From the NCBI GenBank assembly GCA_021029095.1, contig JAJOHG010000008.1, forward strand, positions 310,001 to 374,000: DNA of 64,000 bases, given 5' to 3'. This DNA is from Phellopilus nigrolimitatus. Lineage: Eukaryota; Basidiomycota; Agaricomycetes; Hymenochaetales; Hymenochaetaceae. Below the pieces are notes generated by a model. The model was given only the letters and a program-made list of their open reading frames with translations, was not told the DNA's origin and did not search any database. Below, piece by piece: positions 35,729 through 45,837 of this stretch (position 1 is its first letter; each line of letters starts with the position of its first letter). Made by a program: the position numbers and the translations under genes.

Positions 35729-36708
35729 AAATGGATTGTCGGACGACTCCCGACTTTGGAGTGCATTTATGAAGGAGTTTCAACTGTCGTAAGAAATTCC
35801 GGATTGGATATGTTCAAAATTGATCATTAAAACAACGTGAAAGATGGATGGTCTGCCTATGGAGAAGATGCATGAAGTATGGGACTGGTGCAGGCAAGTA
35901 TGAAAATGAAATGGAGGTGGGAGCCTAGACGTGGGCGTTTACATACATGCAAGCTGATATTATCTGCTTTTCATGAGCCTTGAATCAAAGCGAAGGTGGG
36001 GCATTTTGTACATTTGTCAAAAACAAGCCAGATCCTCAAAAAAGGTGGTTATAATATCACAATCATGACATACGCAGATCTACACGCAAATTGTGCACCG
36101 TTCCATTACTTGACTTCGGCGTCCATACTGCAGATTATTATGTACAGTTACATGCAGGGTAAAGCATCGATAAAATCTGGAAAAATCCAGACATCAGTCG
36201 ACCAATCAAATGTTTTGCCTTTATGAAGAAGGTTCCAGGACCGCACCTTGAACACCGGCAAATCTAAGAGGGTCGAGTACCAGACGACTCGGAGCGGACG
36301 ACGCTTTGGAAATGCATATCACTCATGGTTGCTAGCATAGTGTCAGAGCCTCCGTTCAAGCCTCTTTCCGCTGCCTCATGCAAATTGAAGAGGAGCCGAC
36401 TTCCGAGGACGCAGAGAAGGGAGGCATTGGAAAACCCAGACACCAGGCTCTTGAAAAGCCCTCCGTCTAACCAGTAGGACATCAAACTCGCAATGTCACA
36501 AGCAATCACGCTGTCAGAGAGATTTTAGAGCAACTGTAAGTAGGATATAAATGTTGGAGGATGAATACAGAGACAACGAACACGAAGAAATAAACCACTT
36601 GGTCCCTGACGAGGACAGATATCAATTTGGACCGATGGAAACCCTTCGATAGCCTGCAGAGTTTTGTAGCTTCATGTATCACCAAAGCTAAAAGAACAAG
36701 CTCGAATA

Positions 36709-36729
36709 CATCAGGAAAAACCCAAAATG
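36709..36729 (+). repeat. left terminal inverted repeat
   Basis: A 21-nt sequence starting CATCAGGAAAAACCC. It pairs with 42,532-42,552 with one C indel. Confidence 0.88.
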
Positions 36730-36868
36730 ATATATAGTGCTAGATACGGGTATATAAATAAATTAGGTAAAATAGGAAGAATACGTTAATACCCCTTTAT
36801 ATAAGCTATATTGCAGACCCACCCCAGTATATACTAATATATATTATAAACTGAGTGCTATATACTGC

Positions 36869-36895
36869 TATATAGTGCTAATATAGCACTATATA
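36869..36895. repeat. subterminal palindrome of the TIR element
   Basis: The stretch tatatagtgcta followed by its inverse tagcactatata forms a near-perfect palindrome. The same tatatagtgc core recurs near the right end (about 42,464-42,475), as expected for subterminal transposase-binding repeats. Confidence 0.65.
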
Positions 36896-36997
36896 ACAGG
36901 CCTGCCAGGTATTTTAGTTCTATATAACCCCCCAGTTTACTATTTCCTGGCTATTTTTGTGCTATATAGTGTTATATAGATGTACATACTGGCAAGA

Positions 36998-37013
36998 GGG
37001 GGGGGGGGGGGGG
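36998..37013. repeat. poly-G tract
   Basis: A run of 16 G just inside the AT-rich left end. It is slippage-prone and could be an assembly weak point. Confidence 0.8.
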
Positions 37014-38091
37014 TAGGCTAGCTTTGGGATTTGGCAAAATGAATGCAGACTGTCATAGCAATGATTTAAAGACTGTAATCATTATATAGAAATACAATAG
37101 CATCTACATTAAGCTGCATATCAGGTATCAAGGTAGAAGAGATGCTGAAAAGGAAAAGAAGGGGGAAGAGGGAAACTAGGGGCATGAGGGTGATGTGGGT
37201 GATGTGGGTGATGAGGGTGTGTAAAACCAAAAGAGTGACTAAGAGAAAAGCAGAAATGACCTGGAGCAGATTGTGAAGGAACCAGCTCAAGACCAAAGCT
37301 GAGATGACTGGCAACTGGCAAGTTAGATAGAACTGAGCTTAGTATATCAGCTGACTCACCATTAGAGACATCTGCATGATGGCTAGCAGCAGCATGAAAT
37401 TGAGATCACAGGAAACTAGTAACAGCTTGCTGTTTCCTGCAGTATCCTAGGTAAAGGTGTATTAGTATCATGATGCAGGCCACTATTATCAAGTAAGGAT
37501 TGGAAATGAGGAATGCTGGTGATGAGATTTCACCAAGCTGCATGAGAAGAGATGATCATACATTATGATAAAAAGCAGGAGTGAAGAAATCATGACATTG
37601 AATTCTAGGCCAAGCTACATCCAAAGCATGACCAAAGAATATAGGTCAGGTGACGAGTTATGTTGTCTGAAGACAATATACCCTCAACAGTCAAGCAAGT
37701 CAATAGTAGGATGACATGCAGATAGACCATGTGAGGGAAGATAGAACATAGCACCAACTGAAACATTTCAGGATGCTATACTGGAGATGATATAGGGTAA
37801 AGGTATGAGAAGGAGAAAATGATGAAATTCACATTTCTCCTTCTATACAGGTCCCATAGAATAGACAATGACATTTGAAGTAGCTAGGTGGACTTACTGG
37901 TATAAGGAGAGAGGAATACAGCAGGAAGGAGAAATTTTGGAGAAATGAAAGAGGCAAAAAAATTAGTCATGTGAGATGGTGGCGGTCAGAAAGAAAGAAC
38001 TACAGAACCTTGATTTCGGATTTATAGAGGTAATCACATGACCTATAAACAATCCCAAACAATTCCAATTTGGGATAGTAATTCTCAGGTA
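37014..38091. other. non-coding left cargo of the TIR element
   Basis: AT- and A/G-rich sequence with no open frame of note and no transposase motif. A cluster of tandem gtgatgtgg/gtgatgagg units lies near 37,190-37,220. Confidence 0.5.
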
Positions 38092-38388
38092 TGAAAAAAA
38101 AAAAAAAATGGCACGCACTGGGGATTGAACTTCTGCCCTCTCGAAGCTGAGGGCTTTTATTTTCAAAATAAAATAAAATAAAATAAAATAAATAAGAGGG
38201 TAACGTTGTTCACGTTGGCTAGCACCTACCGCCAAGCAAAGCTAGTGGGCAAGATAGTCCAGGCGGGAAACTTCCAGTTACCCAGTGGCGGGTGCATAAA
38301 GTGCGGACACTCGAAAGACACCTGAGTCTATGGGACCCTCGATACACTTCGGGAAGTGCTCAACCAACTGAGCCATTATGGCATGATT
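38092..38388 (-). repeat. tRNA-related SINE-like sequence
   Basis: On the minus strand the sequence begins near 38,385 with TGGCTCAGTTGGTTGAGC, a perfect RNA polymerase III A box in a D-arm. About 50 nt on, a degenerate B box (TTTCGAGTGTCC) follows. A unique middle and an (AAAATA)n microsatellite come next. The far end holds AGTTCAATCCCCAGTGCGTG, which looks like a tRNA T-arm and acceptor end, followed by a run of T. It is therefore either a tRNA-derived SINE or a tRNA gene split by an insertion. It lies wholly inside the TIR element. Confidence 0.55.
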
Positions 38389-38472
38389 ACTTTTCAAATT
38401 TCTCGCTATAGGACCTCATTCTCTTAGTCTCAAATTTAATTTGACTTCATCTTCCGGTTTCTCATTCTGTGA

Positions 38473-38939
38473 TTGTATCTCGCAGTTGTCATTGCATATC
38501 TATATTTAGTTACATGTGCATGTGATGCTACCGTGAACAAATCAAAAAGACGTTTACTTTGCGACACCATTGTTTCTGCGCCGCCCTCATTTTTGTGTCA
38601 TCCTCGTCGCAGCTTCGCTATTGTGCCGGTCTCCTTACACCACCTGCTGATATCGCCTCCGCATCGGCCTTTCCGGCACGCTACACATCGGGTCCACCCC
38701 AACGCCCCCCGCAGCCGCCGCGCTCAGGCACGCACACCAGGGAGGGCCCGCCGTACGCTTCTGCCAAGAGAGCATACGGGCGCTGCGCCACCTCCCCGTC
38801 CTCCTCCCCCGGCAGGACGCCGCTCTTGCTCACGATGCACCGCGCAAAGTACCTCAGCACGCCGGACGGCGAGTTGTCGCTCGACCCGGGTCCATTCGTC
38901 ACTGCGCTCGAGGAGGCCGTCGGCAAGCTGGGCCGCGCA
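38473..38939 (+). other. GC-rich segment of unknown origin inside the TIR element
   Basis: A plus-strand frame at 38,559-38,942 ends with HRAKYLSTPDGELSLDPGPF and ALEEAVGKLG. It is abruptly GC-rich compared with the left cargo and abuts the Hsp70 fragment. Probably another captured exon; the source was not recognised. Confidence 0.4.
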
Positions 38940-39916
38940 TGATCGAGTTGCGCAGGTTGTACGCGTACGACTCGAGGCCGTCCTTGGCAGTGATGCGCGA
39001 AGCAGTTTCATCATCCTAAATTATAAGGGAAATATAGTCAGATTTCGGTATGGATGATAGAACTAAACATTTGCTTACCCGTGACTTCTCGGCATCGCTA
39101 GCCATACCCTCGCTCTCCTCCTTCGTAAGATGACCGTTGTCGTTGGTGATCGTAATGCGGTTCGACTTTCTGGTCGTCTTGTCCGAGGCGGACACGTTGA
39201 GAATACCGTTGGCGTCGATGTCGAAAGTGACCTCAACCTGAGGAACACCACACGGCTTAGGCGAGATACCAGAAAGCTCGAACTTGCAGAGGAGGTTGTT
39301 GTCCTTCGTGCGCGCACGCTCGCCCACGAAGACCTGTATAAGGACACCGGGTTGGTTGTCAGCGTACGTCGAGAAGATTACAGACGTCTTAGTCGGGAAA
39401 GTCGTGTTGCGCTTGATGAGCGCCGTCATGACACCGCCAGCGGTCTCGATACCGTGCGAGAACAGTGCAACATCGAGGAGGATGAGGCCCTGAGTCTTCT
39501 CGGACATGTCGCCGGTAAGGATAGCAGCCTGGACAACAGCACCGTACGCGACAATCTCGTCGGGGTTGATGGACTTGTTGGGCTCCTAGCCATTGAAGAA
39601 GTTTGAGACAAGCTTCACGATACGGAGGATACGGGTGGAACCACCGACGAGAACGATCTTGTGAACGTTCGATCTTCAAGTCACGGAGGACCTTCTCGAC
39701 CGGCTGAAGCGTGCTATGGAAGAGGTCCTGGCAAAGCTCCTCGAAACGAGCACGGGTAAGGGAGGTGTAGAAATCGATTCCCTCGAAGAGCGAGTCGATC
39801 TCAATGGTGTTTGCACGGCCGAGGAGAGGGTTCGCTTGGCGCGCTCGCAAGCTGTGCGGAGACGACGAACATGGGGGTTGGTCCTGGCATTCAGAAAAAG
39901 TCAGCTTCGGCGCCAA
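38940..39916 (-). pseudogene. Hsp70 fragment, C-terminal half (copy 2 of the mosaic)
   Basis: On the minus strand: [97 protein letters not shown] and [20 protein letters not shown]. After an intron comes GLESYAYNLRNSI. These are consecutive motifs from the nucleotide-binding domain lobe II through the substrate-binding domain of a cytosolic Hsp70 (Ssa type). It is broken by frameshifts before VEKV and a stop near EPNKS, and it lacks the N-terminal ATPase half. No chaperone can be made from it. Confidence 0.85.
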
Positions 39917-39949
39917 CTCACATTAAAAGAAGACTAGACGTACCCTTTT

Positions 39950-40285
39950 TGTGTGTGCACGCACACCCCGCTCTCCCAGTTGCGCACGGTTGAGGCCAGC
40001 GTGCAGCTGTACGCCGTCGCGGCGCTGTCCTCGCCGATCACCGCGTCCGTCACCCGCTCCGTATGGTTCTTCAGCACCGCGAGCAGCGTCTTCTGCCGGG
40101 GCGGCGGCGGGTCCCACACGCCCGCACCCTCCACCCGGAGCCGCTTCGCGCGCGCCTTGGGGCCGGGGGCGGGCACGGCGGTGTCCCAGAGCCCGACGAG
40201 CGCATCCCAGCCCACCGTGAGCAAATGCGCGCCAGCCGCGGACACGGAGACCGCGGGGAGCGGCGCAGTGTGCAGGAGGTTGTTG
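39950..40285 (-). pseudogene. YTM1/WDR12-like WD40 fragment (copy 2 of the mosaic)
   Basis: On the minus strand: [71 protein letters not shown] and [14 protein letters not shown]. The order WD repeat, K/R-rich spacer, LKxHTxRV and the next WD repeat matches the ribosome-biogenesis factor Ytm1 (WDR12). The fragment is fused in frame to an Hsp70 segment ([16 protein letters not shown]). It covers roughly two WD repeats of the usual seven plus an N-terminal UBL domain, so it is a captured piece. Confidence 0.75.
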
Positions 40286-40289
40286 TCCT

Positions 40290-41698
40290 TCGTGCGCGCA
40301 CGCTCGCCGTCGAAGACCTGGATAAGGACACTGAGCTGATTGTCGGCATACGTCGAGAATATTTCGGACTTCTTCGTCGGAACGGTCGTGTTGCGCTTGA
40401 TGAGCGCCGTCATGACACCGTCGGCGCGAAAGCGGGCCGACGTCGAGAAGTCCTGAGTCTCCTCGGAAGTGTCACCGATGAAGATGGCAGCTTGGACAGC
40501 AGCACCGTACGCGACGGCCTTGTCGGAATTGATGGATTTGTTTGGCTCCTTGATGTTTGAGACGAGCTTCACGATACGGGAGATACGGGTGGAAACACCG
40601 ACACAACTGAATCTGCGAACATCGCCTTATCGATCTTCGAGTCGCGGAAGACCTTCTCAACCGGCCCAAGCGTGCTACGGAAGAGGTTCTGGTAAAGTTC
40701 CTCGAAACGAACATGGGTGAAGAAGGTATATAAGTTGACGCCGTCGAAGAGCGAGTCGATCTCCGTGGTGGCTTGCGCGGTCGAGGAGAGGGTGCGCTTG
40801 GCGCGCTCGCAAGCTGTGCGAAGACGACGATCGCACGGTGGTTGGTCGACAGATCTAAGGTTTAAAAAAGTCAGCTTCGGCGCTACTCTACATTGAAAGA
40901 ACACCAACGTACCCTTTTTGTCCTTGCGTCTGAACTCCTGGACGAAGTGGTTGACCAGACTGCTGTCGAAGTCCTCACCGCCCAAGTGTGTGTCACCAGC
41001 GGTAGCCTTTACCTCGAAGATACCCTCCTCGATGGTCAGGAGGGACACATCGGAGGTTCCTCCACCGAGATCGAAGATGAAGACATTTCGCTCGCCCTGG
41101 ACTTCTTGTCGAAACCGTACGCAATGGTGGCGGCGGTCGGCTCGTTGATGATTCGGAGGACGTCGAGGCCAGCAAAAACACCGGCGTCCTTGGTCGCCTG
41201 GCGCTGGGAGTTGTTGAGGTACGCCGGGACGGTGACGACTGCACCGAGGTAAGACTCGGCGGTCTCCTTCATCCTGGTGAAAACCATAGACGAGATCTCC
41301 TCAGGGGTCTATACACGGACGGCTCGTCAGTACGGTGTGCAATGCATACAATCAACCATTAAGAAAATACTAACGAATTCCTTGGTCTCGCCACGGTACT
41401 CGACCTGGATGACGGGTTTCTCACCCTTGGAAAACGATGGTGAAAGGGAAATGCTTCATGTCGGCCTGAACCTCCGGATCTGCGAACTTGCGGCCGATAA
41501 GGCGCTTAGCGTCGAATGTCGAGAAGATTTCGGACTTCTTCGTCGGCACAGTTGTGTTGTGCTTGATCGGCCGATGAGGCGCTTCGCATCGAAGACGGTG
41601 TTGACGGGGTTCGTGGCCATTTGGTTCTTGGCGGCATCGCCGATGAGGCGCTCCTGGTCGAAGGAGACATACGACGGCGTGGTAGGGTTGCAATGATC
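40290..41698 (-). pseudogene. Hsp70 fragment, nearly from the N-terminus, internally scrambled (copy 1 of the mosaic)
   Basis: On the minus strand: [111 protein letters not shown] and [16 protein letters not shown]. Then come [40 protein letters not shown] and [17 protein letters not shown], which run into the YTM1 fragment. Hsp70 chaperone motifs are unmistakable. The C-terminal segment [17 protein letters not shown] has also been copied into the ATPase domain between two copies of DAKRLIGR. Several frameshifts (after AYGFDKK, around the DLSTN motif) disable it. Confidence 0.85.
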
Positions 41699-41699
41699 T

Positions 41700-42010
41700 C
41701 CACAAGGTCGTGCAGCTGTACGCCGTCCGCGCCGAACCCCGTGCCCGTCACCCGTTCCGTGTGGCTCTTCAGCGCCGTGAGCGGAGCCTGCCGCGTCCCA
41801 CCCGCGCGCGCTGTCTACCCGGTGCCGCTTCGCGCGCGCCTCACGGCCAGGGTTGGTGACCTCGTCCACCGAGGACACGGCGATGTCCCAGAGCCCGACG
41901 AGCCCGCTGTGAGCAGGTGCACGCCGGCCACGGACACGGCGACCGCGGAGAGCGGCACGGTGTGCAGGTGCAGCATCGCGACCATGCGGCTCGAGCGCTT
42001 CTGGGCCAAA
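41700..42010 (-). pseudogene. YTM1/WDR12-like WD40 fragment (copy 1 of the mosaic)
   Basis: On the minus strand: [45 protein letters not shown] and, after a frame change, [18 protein letters not shown]. It is the same YTM1 region as at 39,950-40,285 and likewise abuts an Hsp70 fragment. This shows that the YTM1-Hsp70 pair was duplicated within the element. Confidence 0.7.
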
Positions 42011-42531
42011 AGCGCGGTGAGGTGTGCGAGGCGGCGTCCGGCGGCGTGTCATGTGTGAGAGGGGGAGGGGTTGGGTTGGGTAGACGCAGATGGACGCGGC
42101 TGGGGCGGCTTGTCCCGGGATCGCGTGCACGTCTGAGGGCGAGCGCGTCGTATGCTGCGGTGACGAAGTGCCTGTGCGTGCGGTGAGGACGCCCCGTCAA
42201 ATGACATCCGCATTGGGCACCAGCGGCTCGGCAATTCCCGGAAGTGTTGGATGGATTGTAAATTATTTTGCTCGTACTTTGAAGCAAGGAAAAGGAATTA
42301 TACTGTATATACCAAACATTGCACTATTTACTGCTATATACCAAAAAACTTGAGCTATATTGTAATATATATTACTGTGACCAAACTAGATAGCACTATC
42401 TTCACTATATAATTGATCCTAGTGGTGATATACCACTATATATGCAATATACTCTATATATTGCTATATAGTGCCGGTTTAAAAGTATATAGCACCATAT
42501 ATCACCATATATCTTTCCAATTGAGTATATT

Positions 42532-42552
42532 GCATTTTGGTTTTTCCTGATG
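42532..42552 (-). repeat. right terminal inverted repeat
   Basis: Ends gttTTTCCTGATG immediately before the duplicated TA at 42,553-42,554. It is the inverse of 36,709-36,729. Confidence 0.88.
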
Positions 42553-44337
42553 TATGAGGGGTACAACCCTAGAAAGATGTGAGTTTCCTCCGAGTCCCTT
42601 GAAGGTAAGCGATCTAAATTGGAGAACTGACCAATATAAAGTGGCCCAAATTTGTTGGAATTCCCCATTGCTTCCGCATTCGGATACGCCATTTGCGAAC
42701 GCTAGGCCGACTGAAATTCTTCAGTAAAGGGCCCTAACTAGAGTGAATATGAACTTACCTTTAAGTGAAATCTCGATATATAAAAGAATGGCAAACATCA
42801 ACACAGCCTCTAAAACGAAGAGTGCCGAAAGACCACGAGCTATCCTCCTGTCTGAAGAAGGCGATGAATTTATTTTCTCTTGCTAATTCCCGGGCACAAA
42901 CCTCCGGAGAAAAAAGCGAGGACTCTTAGTAGAAGAATGTCTGTAAGATCTGTCATTGAACGAAGGGTATATGTCTAATTTGACTTGCACTTGCAGTCAA
43001 TCAAAAGTATTCCAATCATCCCTTTATTTGATCGTTAAGTAGATGAATGATCAAAGCATTTTGAATAGCAACTTACCGGCAATCTGGTGGGTCCAATCGT
43101 AAAAAAGGCCTGTCAGCAACCATTGATCAGGTCCATAAAAATGAGAATTTTGATTTGTCGAATAAGGGTATTGGAAGCTTACAGCTATTATCTTTCATTA
43201 ATTGTCGAGACGATCAAACGAGAATCGGTAGAAGTCACCTACCGAGCGATAGAAAAGTAGGCTAATTATAAGCGTGATCTAAGCGTCTACGCTCTGCAAA
43301 GTATGCAAAAGCACGACCCACCGTCTGAACCCACTATGGCCGCAAATAATCCAATATAACGATTCTGCGGTGTTATTCCGGGGCTGGATATCAAAAGGGG
43401 AAACAACCTGTGTTGAACAATCTCACCAAGAAGAATACCCAGGAAGAAAGTTTTCGGGGAGAAGTCTGATGAAGGAACTCCATTCGTGACATTCATTGCG
43501 CCGAATCACTTGTCAACAGCTTACCCAGAAGTATTTAACCTACACATTGCACAAATGTGTGAATCACCGCCTTGGGATGAGACTGATAAACTCACCTCTT
43601 TTTCAAACGTTATTACTGCGGGATAAGTATTGGTACTAACGACCAACAGTTACTCGCTGAAGAATTTTGAAACTCAACTAATATCATAGACAAGAAGAGA
43701 CGTAGCTGCGACCTGACAATATGCTTCCACATTTGAAAAAACGATTTCCTTGGTCTGAACGGACATATTGCCGTTGTTACCATCGGTTGACATATTGTTG
43801 TATAATATGGTTTCAATAGTGTCGTTCGTACAAAGGACAACTCAAGTGGAGAAACCCTGACAGAGCCGTTATCGTTTATAAAAGCGACGCTTGAACGTCA
43901 CCCTGAAATTAGATCATGATGTTGATCGAGACGCGCTCCTGGTTCGAGGTATATAATATTGTATTTGCGGTGAAAGCGGAAGGTTTGACTCCTTACACTA
44001 CTCCTCACGAGGCCCGGGCAGTTGCAGCATCTCGATCCTATACTACATAATCAGAGATCCTTTCGATGTGATCAGGAAGCACATACGGACCCAGAAAAAG
44101 AAACTAGGATGTCAAACAAGCCGCTGAGGGGGAGGGGAGGGCTTGAGTAGAGTAACGTACAGCTACCAAATCGTTTCGTTTTTCCATTGGTGTAAAGATG
44201 TTGCTTGCAGAAGCAGAGCTCAGTTAATGGGGCTGTTTAGGGCCGGTCAGTGATCTCATTGGACACGTGCCGGCTCTGGGCGGGTGCACAACTTGGATCG
44301 GTACTGCGTGTCCTGGGACGACCGGTTTTGACGAATA

Positions 44338-45073
44338 ATGTCTTACTTCCTGCCGCATCTTCCCTCTGGCTGGCATGTCGACGAGGCGATCAAATCCGAG
44401 GAGGATCGCGTCGTCGTCATTCGTTTCGGCCATGACTGGGACGAGCAGTGCATGAAGATGGACGAGACGTTGTATGGCGTCTCCGACAAGGTCCAGAACT
44501 TCGCGGTCATCTATCTCTGCGACATCACCCTCGTGCCAGATTTCAACAAAGTGAGGAAACTTGATTGTATGCTGTTGTTCTTTCCGTTCGTCGTGTACTG
44601 ATGATGGCGCTTTGACGATGTCGCCTTAGATGTACGAGTTGTACGACGCATGCACGGTGATGTTCTTCTACCGGTACGCGCCTCAGGACCCCCTTCGATC
44701 TCGATCGAGTTTCCTTATATCCTAATATCCTCAGAAACAAACATATAATGATAGATCTTGGCACGGGTAACAACAACAAGATGTAAGTTCGCTGTTCCGT
44801 ACGCTTGCAAGGTTCAGTAGCTGAACTAGCATCAATTTCGAAGAAACTGGGCTATGAACAATAAACAAGAGGTGAGCCTATATTTGAGAGATGCCGTTCG
44901 AATCGCATTTAAACGATCTTCTGTTAAGTTGATTGATATCATTGAAACCGTTTATCGTGGCGCTTCTAAAGGGCGTGGTCTGGTAGTCTCTCCGAAAGGT
45001 CTGCTTATTTTGCGATAGCCCTTTTCTGACTACTGATGTTTGTCCAGACTACTCAACTCGTTACAAGTACTGA
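44338..45073 (+). CDS. DIB1: U5 snRNP-associated thioredoxin-like protein Dim1/DIB1
   Basis: Six exons, 44338-44550, 44630-44673, 44735-44782, 44844-44871, 44929-44998 and 45048-45073, give a protein of about 142 residues, the exact family length. It starts MSYFLPHLPSGWHVDEAIKS and continues EDRVVVIRFGHDWDEQCMKM, NFAVIYLCDITLVPDFNK, MYELYDACTVMFFYR, NKHIMIDLGTGNNNKINWAM and LIDIIETVYRGASKGRGLVV, ending SPKDYSTRYKY. This is the thioredoxin-fold component of the U4/U6.U5 tri-snRNP needed for pre-mRNA splicing and, in fission yeast, mitosis. It acts in the nucleus. Dim1 proteins lack the redox CxxC motif, as here. A few residues that are highly conserved elsewhere differ (for example DACTVMFFYR for DPCTVMFFFR). 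Exon 4 is only 28 nt. Confidence 0.95.
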
Positions 45074-45837
45074 GCCGATCTGCGGGTTTCTATCTGTCTA
45101 TCTTTTTCTGTCTTGTGGCTTTCTTTCCATTCATTCCTTCATCGAACTGTAAGCCTGTGCCTGCGACTATGTAAGAGTAATTGATCTGATTTCCATCAAT
45201 GAAGTAAGTCATCCTCTTTGTAATCGCCTCAAGGACAGGTGACATGTGCGCAAAAGCTGAAAGAGCAGAAAGATCTGAAAGCAATGATATCTGAAAAGAC
45301 ATGACATTCTTCTGTTCTCAAACAAAATCAAATTGAGTACGAGAATGTCATCCACGAAAGCTGATTCACCTGCATCATTGATGAGAATTCTGAATCTGTC
45401 AGACGCCGCTGCTTTTGCGCGCGCGGCGACCATGAGCAACGCGTGGAGGCCCAAAGAGTAGGACGTTCTGACAGCGTTCAATTTTGATGAGACATTCTCC
45501 CGCTCGTAATCAAATACATAGTACATACATACATATATGTATCGAAGATGCTGAATATGTAACACAGTTCATGGTGAACACGAAAAGAATACAATCACCC
45601 ATGGGAAAGTAAGGCCAGCCCAAAATAAAATTGCAAGTGCAAATTGCAGAAGACGAAAGAATAATGCATTCCACGCAATAGCGGTATCAAAAAAAAAAAG
45701 GAAAAGGAAAATGCGCAACGAATTTATGCTAGGCTAGTGACAGCTGGCACAGTCAGCGGCAGGAGAACGCGGGACAGCCTGGCTTTTTCGCAGTAAGCGT
45801 CGTGACTTGTCGGACGGCTTGCCTGCCCTGTGCCAGT
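45074..45837. other. intergenic between convergent genes
   Basis: The 3' flanks of Dim1 (+) and the GPCR-like gene (-). A minus-strand frame at 45,209-45,565 has no recognisable features. An A-rich run lies near 45,690. Confidence 0.4.

Larger units (their letters stand above)
36709..42552. mobile_element. TIR element with TA target duplication carrying host gene fragments (5,844 bp)
   Basis: The left end is CATCAGGAAAAACCCAAAAT and the right end is the inverse with one C fewer. TA flanks both ends (36,707-36,708 and 42,553-42,554). Paralogues B (near 28,115) and C (near 32,983) carry the uninterrupted sequence gaatatgaggggtac. So the target was a single TA and the ends are defined to the base. 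Both ends have AT-rich subterminal sequence with repeated tatatagtgc motifs. No transposase-like frame is visible; the cargo is a SINE-like sequence and fragments of Hsp70 and YTM1 genes. TA duplication is typical of Tc1/mariner-type and some other TIR transposons, but 5.8 kb and gene capture are unusual for those, so the superfamily is left open. It is presumably non-autonomous. Confidence 0.85.
36264..43793 (-). pseudogene. DUF6533-type membrane protein, copy D, split by a 5.8 kb element
   Basis: The 5' part lies at 43,793-42,555 and starts MSTDGNNGNMSVQTKEIVFS, with QVAATSLLVYDI, microexon VKYFW, TSPRKLSSWVFFL and NRYIGLF. The 3' part is at 36,708-36,264 and ends with SLLCVLGSRLLFNLHEAAER. 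The two halves join exactly at a TA that lies in the exon encoding the FELVLLALVIHEATKF segment. Outside the insertion the copy is as well preserved as B and C, so the insertion is recent relative to the tandem duplication. The gene should be inactive unless the element is spliced out or lost. Confidence 0.8.

Noticed and set aside
36709..42552. Helitron as the explanation for the gene-capturing element
   Set aside because: Helitrons insert at AT without terminal inverted repeats or target duplication; here 20 bp TIRs and a duplicated TA are seen.
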